Source: Scytalidium lignicola (lineage: Eukaryota > Ascomycota > Leotiomycetes). From it: DNA of 64,000 nucleotides. The position numbers and the translations under genes are program-made. The notes beneath the pieces were generated by a model. The model saw nothing but the letters and a program-made list of their open reading frames with translations. It was not told the DNA's origin and did no database searches. The stretch lies in assembly GCA_002812745.2 (NCBI GenBank), contig NCSJ02000079.1:62001-126000 (forward strand). The letters are read 5' to 3'. This document shows positions 22,232-32,797 of the stretch, piece by piece (the first letter of the stretch is position 1; each line of letters opens with the position of its first letter).

Positions 22232-24174
22232 ATGGCTTCTACCAATACGGAGCATTTGATATCGTCACTAAGCGAAAGTCCTAGCGTAGAGAAGAAAGTA
22301 GAGGATGGCCACGATACCGCTAAATACGTCTATCAGCCGCTCGCTCCAGACCAGATTCGCATTGTTCACCTTTTTCAATTCTCTGAAACATCACATGAGC
22401 GACTATTTGAGAAGGACAAGGGCCTTTATTGTGTTCTGCAGCATGTTGATGCTTCACACGCCAACTATACGGCCTTGTCCTACGAGTGGGGCGACTCAAG
22501 ACGGCCATTTTCCATTCAGGTACATGATGAACAGGGGATGCCTCTCGGCAGCATTGGACTCACCCGTAACTTGAGAAATGCCCTGGCCGACCTCATACAA
22601 TCGAAGGTGGAGCCAAAGGCTTTCTGGATTGATCAGCTTTGTATTGATCAGAGTGACAATAAAGACAAAGCGAGCCAGGTTCCTCGTATGGGTGATATAT
22701 ACCGCAATGCCTCTCAGGTCTTGACATATCTAGGGCCTGCAGAGCCGACAGATTGTGAAGCGCTTGAACTGATAGATACTATCTGTCAACACATTTTCCA
22801 ATGCTCAAGCAGATGAAGGATTTTCAGGGCATTACTGCGACTAACATAAATGCTTTATCGCTACAGGAGTCGCCTGCTCTGAAATTTCACGTCGACCCTC
22901 AGAAACCAGTTTGGGCGGGCCTTTGTCGACTGATAGTTGGTGGTTGGCTCAAGAGACGATGGATGGTTCAAGAAAATACACTAAATCTCAACACTTATTT
23001 TCTCCGCGGACAGCAAAAACTGAATCATACAGATGGGAGTTTGATCATTTTCCTTATCCACGCTCGTATTCTTCCGTTTCCACCAGAAAATGATAAGGAA
23101 TTAAGACTGGCTATTGTTAAATTTGGACATACTGTCGGTGGTTTAGAATACTGTAAAGCTAGATCGATGAAACTACGGGACCTTCTCTGGTGGTTCTCCC
23201 AAACTCAATGTCAGAACCCGCGCGATAGAGTATTTTCTCTCTTGGGAGTCGCGGCTGATGCACCGTCATTAAACATCACGGTGGACTATGAGAGAACAGA
23301 AAGTCAAGTATTAGCCAACACGGCCGCTGGAATGCTCGAACATAACAAAACTCTCAATTTCCTAGCATATGCTGGAGGACACACGAGCGTACTTGAATAC
23401 TTACCATCTTGGGTTCCTTACTGGGACACTCACGTTGACACTTACCCTTCTAATATCAAGAATGAGGCAATCCTAAGGGCTGCCAGCAGCATTCAAGTAC
23501 AACATGCATTTGTAGATGGAGGACAAACTCTGATCCTGAAAGGATTGATTTTAGGGAAGTTGCAATCCTGTCTGGGTATCTGGGGTCCCCTGTTCATTCG
23601 CAATAGCTTCGCACTCTTATATCAGGGATCCGTGGAGGACGTGCGTCAGAAACTCGGGATTCTTGACAATATCCGCCAACACTGGGGTAGTTTAGAGCAA
23701 TACGATCTCATGCTAGCTTGCACGCTGGGGGCTTTGACGGATAACTCCCTTTCAGGCGAGTTTACTTCTGCTGATACGATCTTTCGCGCTTTTCAGAGTG
23801 CTCTGAACCTTCTTAGGCATTCCCCTCTCGAGGTAACAGATGCTCCATCTCATAAGAAGGAGGTTTCTTCCATGGCCACTGGTATGACAGATGATGAGAG
23901 ATTAGGGCGGAAATTTATACGCGGCATTCACATACGAAATAGAAGCTTTTGGACCATGAATGACAAATTCCTATGCCTTGCTCCTGATACTGCAAAGACG
24001 GACGACTTAGTTGTGGTGCTCTTTGGGGGCCGCGTCTTGTACATCCTTCGGCCTACCTCAGAGGCAGGTAGATATCATTTTATCGGAACTGCCTACGTCC
24101 AGGACTTTATGGATGGTGAGGCCATGCAGGATCCAGAATGGGAACAGAACGTGAAATCGTTTTCATTGGTATAG
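22232..24174 (+). CDS. Heterokaryon-incompatibility (HET) domain protein, reading frame broken once
   Basis: HET proteins trigger cell death after fusion of genetically different hyphae; most paralogues are uncharacterised. The first frame (22232-22816) has the HET signature: YTALSYEWGDS, LRNALADLIQ, FWIDQLCIDQSDNKDKASQV and MGDIYRNASQVLTYLGPA. The second (open from 22768, to 24174) continues with PVWAGLCRLIVGGWLKRRWMVQENTL, DLLWWFSQTQCQNPRDRVFSLLGVA, YLPSWVPYW and the typical end LFGGRVLYILRP...IGTAYVQDFMDGEAM. The two parts overlap in different frames at 22768-22816. No intron of usual size fits without deleting DCEALELIDTI, so one base has been lost (or two gained), perhaps in the TTTT or CC run at 22793-22800. 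It is either an assembly error or a true pseudogene. An intact protein would be about 645 residues. Confidence 0.85.
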
Positions 24175-24993
24175 AGGAAGAAACCAGAGATTCGCAAAAT
24201 CCATGACCAGAAGGTTAGCATGCGGTAGGGGAGGCGGTGCCTTACGGCAGAACACCTCCATATCTACCACTGTGAATCTCCCTCCTACGCAACAACAACT
24301 AATCAATCATGAATCAACATACGTAACGACTCGATATATTGGGAGCACTTTACGTACGATTCCCAGATGAACCGACAAAGCCGAATGTGAGCAAACCCAT
24401 GTAGCTTGGAATTTGCATCAGATTCTTATCGTTATGCACTTTATGTGCATTATTGTGAATTATTATATGCACCTATGCGCATTATGTACAGTACAGTTGT
24501 TGCATTAACTTATTTCCAACTTCTCACTAATTACGTAGATGCAGGTCTACGACTCTGGTAATCAAAGCAGAAGGTTGCAAAGCCTTGCAAGGGAAAAGAA
24601 AAGAAGAAAAAGGATATGAAGAGAGCGAAAGGATTTGCCAAGACTCTGGAAGCATTTTCGCAGTGTTTGAATACTGTCCATATATTCATGTTAAAACTAC
24701 TATATACTACCCAAGTAACTATCTCTATAGACAAGAAGAAGAAGCGGGGTTGGTCGCTGGCATCGCTTGGTCACAAAGAAGTTTTGTAGCTACAAAGTCC
24801 ACCTCCCGTTTACCTCTCATCCATGCAATTATTAATACGCCTATGTGAAATCCGTCCCTCATTTTTTTTTGTCTCGATCAAAAAAAGAAACCACAAAAAA
24901 CTCCAATGAAGCGACCTAATGAGTGGAAAAGAAGGCCCGGGGAACTGGGGAAATAGCAACAACCAAACGGGGGTATAGATAGAAGGTCAAATT
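24175..24993. other. Convergent intergenic region, HET gene / fzo1
   Basis: No gene supported. At 24434-24490 an AT-rich stretch repeats the words TGCAC, GTGCATTAT and GCGCATTATG several times, followed by TACAGTAC at 24487. A poly-A and poly-T tract near 24865-24900 probably belongs to the fzo1 3' end. Confidence 0.5.
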
Positions 24994-27826
24994 TTAAGCG
25001 TCAAAACTGGCTGCCACGCCCGGAGCAGGGCTTTCCAGGTCAATAGCCTCGACGGTGTTCCGAATCTTAGCACTCTCGCTGACGAGATTTCCAAAGTACT
25101 TTCTCGCGACTTCGCTCTCGCCGCGCACCTTGCGAGTTTCTTCACGCTTGGAGCCCAGCTGTTCCACGGAGCGTTGAAGTCCTACTCGGAGGTTGTCGGC
25201 CGGGAAACGGAGAACTTTGCGAACCGAAGACGATATTCGGTCGCTGTTTGAGTGGACGTAATCAATGGCCTCTAGCTGTGCCGAGATCTTGTTCGAGAGA
25301 CGGTGAGGAAGCGAATGAGGAATTTGGCTCAGGATGTAGTATGTTGCGGCAATAGCTGTTGCATGTTAGCACAAGTCAATTCGTATAAGGCTAGAGCGAC
25401 TTACCCGTTAGAAGCACCCCTGGGAGGATCAACTTCCTCAGATTATTATTCCCAATAACCCTCATGGTTCCTAGAGCACCGTCCACCCAGCTTACTCCCC
25501 CAACAACCCTGCCACCAACCACAGTTGCAACAGTCATGGCCATACCAGTACCTGCAAGCTTCTCTTGTCGCTGAAGAATCGTGGACCAGTCAAAGAAATC
25601 CCATAGTTCGGTCTCGACGTCAACCTGCTTTGCAAGCATGTCTCGTTTTCTCTTAAACATGATGTCACTCCTGAAGCTCAAATCTGTGTATTCATCTCCC
25701 AGGTGCAGAATGCCGAGCTGTTTGATCGCATTAACGCCTTCAACGGTCCGTCTCCTAGCATTATCCTCGCACATTGTGACCGAGGCTGAAATCTGCGATA
25801 GCATTGCCTCCTTCAAATCCTCCGCATAGCTGAAGGCACTCAATAAACCTGGGTAAGGAACTCCAAGATCCTCTTCAGCTGCCTGAGAAATAGCTGCTAG
25901 AAGTGTAGCTCTTGTATGATCATAGATATCTTTGCAGGTAGACTCGATAGTTCGATCGATATCATCACTAACTTCAGCCTTAGCCTTCTTGGACGCTTCG
26001 AGTAGAGGTTCCAATTCCTCCAATTCCCTTCCCACACGGCCAAGTTCTGATTGTGCAACTTCTAGGTTGACCTGGGCTAGGGTGTTGACGTCTCCTAACA
26101 CATTGAGTAGGTAGGTCTTTGCTGGAGCTAGTTTCGATCGGGCACGCTTCTCAAGTACGAATCGTCTCAGGGATTGCTCAAGGTTTTCAAAGTCACGGAT
26201 CTTCTCTTTATCCTTTCCTTTACCCTTTCCCTTTGGATCATCGTCATCAAAATCGGGTCCATCACCTCCGCCGCCACTGGAAGTGCCACTACCACCGCCA
26301 GGACCTCCATGATATGGTACTGGTGGAATGGCATTGCTGGACACAAAGTGCACCAATTCCGAAGATTCTTTGAATGTTCGGGGGCTAAGTGCTCCAACTT
26401 GCTGTAGGATCATCTTTTGGCATCTCTCCTTGTCTCTAATATTGTCGTATCCATTGACGACGAAGAAGATATATGCCTTCTCAGCTGCTGCAGATAAGAT
26501 GAACTGCTCTGCCGTCATAGTGAAATGGTTTGCAGCTGATACCACAAAAACCACAACATCAATCTCCTCTTGCCTGGCAAAAACGGCTGTGGTCTTCGTG
26601 GTATCGGAATTTAGACCTGGGGAATCAATGATGGAAATATCCACTACTCCATTGTTAAGCAGAGATTCATCAATTGACCGTACGTCCTTGATGTAGATTT
26701 TGCATTGCGTGTAGGTCTCATTATCGGTAACAATCTTCTCCAGATCTCGTAGGGCGAACACATCGTAGGTACTCTCGTCATGTCGGTTATATTCCGAATC
26801 CTTATGCACAGCATGTACCTCCTCAATACCACCATTCTCTCTCGCATCCAGGACTTCGCAGAATATACTTGTGCAGGGCTGCTGATCTTCCGGTAAAATC
26901 TTCCTTCGTAGGAGAGCATTGCAGAAGGTCGACTTGCCAGCATTCAGATCTCCCGTCACCAAGACCTTGCTTGAGGTATCTTCGATTCGTTCACGGAGAG
27001 ATAGCAGGTGCTTGATGCTCGTGCTGATCTTGCCATCCAATAGAGACGCAATTGAGTTTTTCTCCAATGAATGCACTAACTCAGTCTGATGTAATGAGCC
27101 AAGCTTCAAATCCAACTTCAAGATCGAGAATTCCTGTGCAATTTGAGGCGTAATCAATCGAGGCTCTTGTTGAGCCTTGCTCTCAACGGCTCTACTCGAT
27201 TCCGCGTCCGCATTGTCTTCACCGATTGAAGTTTGCGCTCGTCGAAGCTGTCCTGGTATCGGCGATGAAGGTCCATCAGTAATCCGCCCAAGAGATGTGT
27301 GGCTATGTGACAATACACGTCGTTGGTCTCGCTTTGGCGGCATGTAAGCTTCGGTGCGTTGAACTGAAGGGTAAATACACGGCCATGTCGCATTCATCTC
27401 TTGTAAGGACGTCAATGTCTCTACAACCCTATTGATCGATCTTCCTAGTGATGCCCGATGCTGATTGTACCATAGCTGATGAATTGCACTGGCTTGTGCC
27501 CGTCTTCCATGGTCTGCAGCTTCACTTGTGTCTCCCATAAATGACGGTGTGTGAGATGGTGTTGGACTGTCTGCCGTCATCCTTGGATTCCAACCGCCAG
27601 TACTATTATTACTACCGTCTCCTGCAACACTTCCTTCGTAACCCGAGTCGTTGTCCAGAAGAGCTTGGAGTCGAGCGGCGCTTTGTGAGGTCGACCCGGA
27701 ACCGATGGTCACGTATTGCGGTCGAGTCGGTGGAGCTCGGGATGGAGCGGTAGGAGAGCTGGATTCTCCTTTCTCCGACGACTTCCCCTTGCCTTTGCCT
27801 TTACCTTTGCGATATTCTTGGCTCAT
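24994..27826 (-). CDS. fzo1: Mitofusin Fzo1, outer-membrane fusion GTPase
   Basis: Dynamin-related GTPase that fuses mitochondrial outer membranes. Two exons, 27826-25405 and 25355-24994, give 927 residues. GTPase motifs: P-loop GDLNAGKST (292-300), switch Thr in QPCTSIF (319), DSPGLNSD (401 on) and NGYD (458-461). A heptad-rich region precedes the GTPase domain. A Gly-rich and then KGKGKGKDKEK insert sits at about 505-542, after the fourth motif. The membrane region is GTGMAMTVATVVGGRVVGG and LRKLILPGVLLTGAIAATYY, followed by a C-terminal coiled coil (SAQLEAIDYVHSN, EQLGSKREETRKVRGESEV) needed for tethering. The final exon lies behind a 49-nt intron and supplies the second half of the last membrane helix. 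It is divergent from vps2 across 682 bp. Confidence 0.93.
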
Positions 27827-28508
27827 GATGGCGTTGATTGCGTTGACTGAACCATGTGCAACGATGCTTCTGGGAGGTGGAATATAATCAGCTTTTCTTG
27901 TTGACGCAAACAGAAGATTTGTAAAAGGCCATATTTCCGCATAATCAGCGTTAGCGCGTGGCGAGCGCAGGGATCATTATCACGTTCTTTTTGACGGTCA
28001 AACACCGAATATCCAATTGAATAGAGCCCAACTCATGAAATGATATTTTTTATCTAGAAAACTCTATTCAAGTGTTGAACTGTTCTAATCCCGATTTGCA
28101 ATTGTAAAAGTTTTGGGATATACTCATATACTATGTATCCTCTCTCTTTGCTCTAACTGACTTAATTACGGCAGAACTCCTCGGCTGGGACTAGGGACAG
28201 TTCCTGTTGCCTTATCTTCCCATCATTCGAGTAACACCTTTGCAATTGCATCTATCTAAGTTTGAACAGTCTTTATTACATATTCCGATAAGATTTAAGA
28301 ACTCCTAAATTCTCCTTTCGAGCCATATGTCACATCCCGGTACCTTGTGATTCTTCAAGCCTCATATCCAAGGCCATAACGAACTCCAGAAGGCGGACAG
28401 GTTACATCACACGTCAAACGAAGTGCGCCCGCAACCTCTTAAGACAAATTCCCCAAAGTCGTCCCACAGCACCCCTCTTCCAAAGTCCTAGACGGAAAAG
28501 GTCTCAAG
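27827..28508. other. Divergent promoter region, fzo1 / vps2
   Basis: Shared upstream region of the two genes. No RNA gene or further coding sequence is visible. Confidence 0.6.
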
Positions 28509-29449
28509 ATGAATGTATACTANCCCCCCCATCACAAACCCCTCTCCCCCCCTCTAAAGTCCTAGGGGAAACTTTTACTTACAAAAATGGTCTTCTCTAG
28601 ATCGTCGAGTGGGCGTTCGGGAAGCGTATGACGCCAGCCGAGCGTCTTCGCAAGCATCAGCGATCGCTTGAGAAGACGCAGCGGGAACTGGATCGCGAGC
28701 GAGTCAAGTTGGAGAATCAGGAGAAGAAGCTCATACAGGAGATTAAGAAGAGCGCGAAGAATGGACAGATGGGCGCGTGTAAGATCCAGGCGAAGGATTT
28801 GGTTCGCACGAGACGGTATATCGAGAAGTTTTATTCCATGAGGACGCAGTTGCAGGCGATTTCGTTACGCATACAGGTAGGTTAATGGTGGATTCAAGTT
28901 TTTTTGGTTTTTGTTTTGTGCATTTTTCTTTAGGGATGGAGAAGAGAGTAGATGGGGGGGGGGGTGCCTGGTTTTTGTGGGATATGAAGGCTAATCATGA
29001 TGGTGATTTGTGTAGACTGTGAGGACGAACGAGCAGATGACGCAGGCTATGAAGGGGGCNTACTGGTGTTCTGGGCAGCATGAATCGCAGCATGAACCTC
29101 CCCGCCTTACAGAGGATAGCCATGGAGTTTGAGCGGGAGAATGATATTATGGATCAGAGACAGGAGATGATGGATGATGCCATTGATGATGTTACAGGGT
29201 TGGAGGACGAAGCTGAGGGAGAGGAGGTTGTTGAGCAGGTGCTGGAAGAAATTGGTGTTGATCTCAAACAAACTGTAAGTCATTTGTTATCTCCGGTTTG
29301 GCAAGTTTTGTTACTGACTATCGAAGCTGGGCGAGACACCACAAGGACTCCAAGGAACAGCGGTTGCGGAGGGCAAGGTTGCACAGGCTATTGGTGGTGG
29401 AGACGATGACGATGATCTCCAGGCCAGATTGAACAGTTTGAGACGATAG
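28509..29449 (+). CDS. vps2: ESCRT-III subunit Vps2 (Did4/CHMP2 family)
   Basis: Snf7-family protein that builds the membrane-cutting ESCRT-III polymer in multivesicular body formation and related scission events. Four exons: 28509-28514 (just ATG AAT), 28601-28876, 29016-29274 and 29327-29449, giving 220 residues once one spurious base is removed. The six-base first exon was placed because it gives MNIVEWAFGKRMTPAERLRKHQ, the family start. An N at 29060 adds a base: reading GGG-GCT-ACT-GGT without it gives MKGATGVLGSMNRSMNLPAL, while keeping it shifts frame. Basic N-terminal helices, an acidic C-terminal half and a terminal MIM1 motif DDLQARLNSLRR that recruits Vps4 are all present. Intron 2 contains an 11-base G run. 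Confidence 0.93.
28515..28600 (+). other. Intron directly after a 6-nt first exon of vps2
   Basis: GTATAC at 28515 and CTCTAG ending at 28600 remove 86 nt, including an N at 28523 and a poly-C tract. Splicing joins Met-Asn to IVEWAFGKR. The only alternative start, the ATG at 28628, would delete the conserved N-terminal helix. Confidence 0.8.
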
Positions 29450-32400
29450 ATCTCTTGAAAGATTATGGATGATGGCGTTTTTGTTGGTTCCACGGTGGTA
29501 TGTAAGTAGTTAATGAGCCTTTCCAGCACTTTTATGACACTAGTGGTATGAGGTTTTCTATGTACGTGTGGTAGAATCTAAACCTGGTATATGCATTCAA
29601 TATTGCTGCTACTCATGCTCTCTAACCGTAAAGATTTAGCTGCATTGTGTGAGGACCGCGGAAGAGCATTTGGAGTAGCGAAATCGGGGCTTGAATAAGG
29701 GGCTATTGCAATAGAGCAGGTGGACCAATGTGGTATGCAGCTCGGACCAATATTATAATGCAAGAGTGGAATATGACAAGACGGTCAGGCTCTTTAGAGT
29801 AAAACGTGAAGGCAAACTAGTAAATAAAGAGATGATACGATTGATTGAGAAGCATTGGACCTGAGAGCAGGTTGGTGAATAATGGTGATTCAATTACTCC
29901 TTTGCTCCAGTTTCACCGCTACACAATGCAAGTGGCCATGTGCTCTCCAACAACAATTTTGATGTAACGAAAAAGGGGCAGCAATAATATTGGTAACAGA
30001 TTTCTATGCGCCTGGAACACCTTCGACCCATGATAGAACGCTATTTCCCCACGTGCCTCTCTGGCTTTGCTGCAAGTGTAACAAGTTTTTTCGAGGTTGG
30101 GCGCGGTGCAGAGTGCATGGTTTGAGAAGAAGCAATGAGTCAGGAAAAAACCACGAAATAATTCGAAGTAGAGAAATGCTTTGATTTACCTTAAAATCTT
30201 CTAACCAAAAGTTTGTGTATTACCTGGTACAACAATAGGTCTCGTGCTTCATGAAGGTGAAACTCCTAATTCTTACCTGTTAGATATGTATTAAAGAGGC
30301 CCTTCTACTCAATTGAGAAACTCAAAATTCACGCCCATTGGTAACACTGGTCGTCCTTCGCATTAAGCCAAGCTGCATGATCCGGAGTACAGAATAGGAC
30401 AGTACAGTAAGTAGTACGTAGAGGAGCGTACCGGACTGTACAGTAGTCATACAAACCTGGGGATCGGCACACAAGACCCGCCGACCAATGGCAGCCACAC
30501 ATTGACGCCTCATCACACGGAGGACGGCGGCGTTTAACGGGGAACACACGACCGACGACCGCGACCTCGACTGGAGCCCTTTTCTCCTAATTCCATTTGC
30601 GCAAATGCAACTGCAGCTTCACCGAGCTTTTGACACCGGCACTGCAGAGACGACGGGATTCCTGGGAAACGTGGGAGAGCAGAGAAGCACGAAGATCGGG
30701 GCGCACTGTAGGGTTGTAGTGACGAGACGTGGACCAATTGAGGCCAAGCTACACACTGGACGTGCGGTTGCAACTCAGTCGCGTGCACACTACACTACAT
30801 ATTTCAGACGTTTTCATACAGTACGAAGAGAAAGGGAGCAGGAGCAGATGCAGGAGAAGGAAAAGCAAAGAAAAGATAAGAAAAGAAAAGGAAAGAGGGA
30901 AGGAGAAGCACCCCAATTCCTCCCACGACTTGGCCAACTCGCAGAAAAATTCAAAGAAGTGGTACTGGGTGAAGGAACCCTGGTCGAGTAGGACTGGGCA
31001 TTGCTCCTTTGCACCTTCTTGTCCCGATCTTTTCGCTTTTGAATGGAACAGCCGGAGACCCCTGGGATTTTGATCGGCTGCAGTAGAGTCGGTACAGTAG
31101 CCTTGTGATCGTGTCTATCGGGTCTATCTAATCTGCTCGAAGCCATCCGGCAGCGTTGGGAGATGCGGGGCAATTAATTGATGCCATCCATTTCCCTGCT
31201 GTGCTTGTATCAACAGTAACTGTACAGTATCACGAGTATCAAACCAAGAATGCCTATTCCCCTAGTAGTTTGAACTTCAGTAACGGTAATCACGGGATTC
31301 CCCTTCCCCTTTCTTGTAGAAAACCCATCGAGTCGAAGGGTCCGTCTGCCAATGACATCAGCTCTCGGGACGTTGGAGCGTGTGAATTGGGGCCATGGGT
31401 TCGCACCACTCACTCACTCACACCGCCTGCCTGGTTGAGTAGAAGGCGTTTTGCATGGTGGCTTGGCAGAATTGCGCTGGTGTGGACCAATCAGCATGCG
31501 GACCGGGGGAGATGGAGCACGAATGGAAGGCCGAACGCCACGCCAAGCCGCAGCATCAGCCTCGCCAAGCCCGCCCAGCGACGTATTTTCGTTGCCGATT
31601 GTTTCCCGAGTCGAGCATTGTCCCCCAAGAGATAAGTTGCTGGATTGCGTGCGAATGGGAGGGACCAGGATGCGTGTGTATCTGTGTATCTGGGTGTATC
31701 TGGGTGTGTCAATGCAAAGATAGGATTTCCCCCAAGAATGAACGAATGCACGGTAGATATTGTTGTGTAGATATTTTGGAGTCTGCGGTTCTTAAAACAG
31801 CCAGAACTGGAGAGCTGTGGAGCCGTGACGTCTCCAACGATGGTTCGTATCCGAGGATGGAGCAACCCAGAGGAAGAGGACAACCCCATGACGCCGCCGT
31901 CATCCACCGCATATGTGCGATTAAGTTGCTCTGCATGGTTGGGAAAGCCGCGTTAGTTATTCCTGTCGTGCTCTGGACGGGGGAGGATGCATCGTAGCGC
32001 GTGAAAAAGGCGTAAATCTCCCGAATCGGACGGCCTGCCGCTGTCCAGGTATAGTCAGCGTCAGTGCATTTATTCTTCTATTTTTTTCTTTCCTCTCTGC
32101 TGCAGCAGCTAAAGGAGTCCGCATCTTGGGACAACCCGAGAACCAGACCACGGCAACTTAAATAAATCATTTCTACAACGGTCCAATCCTTTATTCTGTA
32201 ATTATTCTTCCTCTCTGCTCTAGGAATTCCACTGCTTTCGAGAGCATTTCGGTCGTTCTCCTCCGGAAACCTCACACCTAGTTCCTCGGCGTCCCGTGGC
32301 CTCGTGGCTTTGCTGTTGCGTGGCGAGCCATCACAAGAAACTAAGTTACTCGTGCGGTAATAGTGTGCGTCCGAAGGCAGTGCAGTGCAGAAAAGACTTG

Positions 32401-32797
32401 GCTTGGTGTCTTGGGGAATATATCTCTGACTTGGACTCCACAGTTGCAGACCACTGCATCTTCCCTTTGATTTCCGCGCGGCCACACCTTTGTTCTGTCG
32501 TCCTTTCTCTCGGACGCGACGTTAAGAGCAGAGCCAGGAAGGAGCACTTCGAAGAACTTGTTCCATGAGCATCAGGGAGCGGCGACTGGGCGCACCTGTC
32601 TGAATGATTTCGCATCCAACCGGCCTCTTGACCGAATCGACCGATTGGGAGCTTGAGAACGGATAAGGAAGGCCAATTCGCAGCGGAGACTTCTTCAAGT
32701 ACCTCGAAACTCNTCGATAAGCTACAAANCACACACACACACACACACACACACAAAATAAAAGGAACGCTTCCAGTATAGACTGCAAGAAAACAAA
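29450..32797. other. 3.3 kb intergenic region before Na+/H+ antiporter gene
   Basis: The largest gap in the window. Many overlapping open frames on both strands (for example 30605-30991, 31455-31997, 32078-32485) show no domains and lie in GC-richer promoter-like sequence. I accept none. TACAGTA words recur at 30403, 30439, 30817, 31093 and 31223. A CxxC-containing frame at 29990-30184 is noted but unsupported. The antiporter promoter and a long leader probably fill the last kilobase. Confidence 0.5.
32730..32755 (+). repeat. (CA)13 microsatellite in antiporter leader
   Basis: An uninterrupted CA dinucleotide run starts directly after an N at 32729, so the true length is uncertain. It ends about 42 bases before the antiporter start codon. 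Confidence 0.9.

Noticed and set aside
22720..22812. An intron explaining the HET frame change (GT at 22755 to AG at 22809 or 22812)
   Set aside because: It would delete EALELIDTIC-like sequence that reads as genuine HET coding, and shorter options are under 30 nt.
29990..30184. Frame with WLCCKCNKFF and RCRVHG, like a small zinc-binding protein
   Set aside because: Only two Cys pairs in 64 codons, no extension by splicing found, and AT-rich surroundings. Might be debris of a CxxC protein, but unsupported.
30605..31173. Overlapping frames on both strands upstream of the antiporter
   Set aside because: Purine-rich low-complexity sequence keeps both strands open; no domains.
31451..31997. 180-codon plus-strand frame and antisense partner
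   Set aside because: Two plus-strand frames and one minus-strand frame are open together, typical of GC-rich promoter sequence; no recognisable protein.
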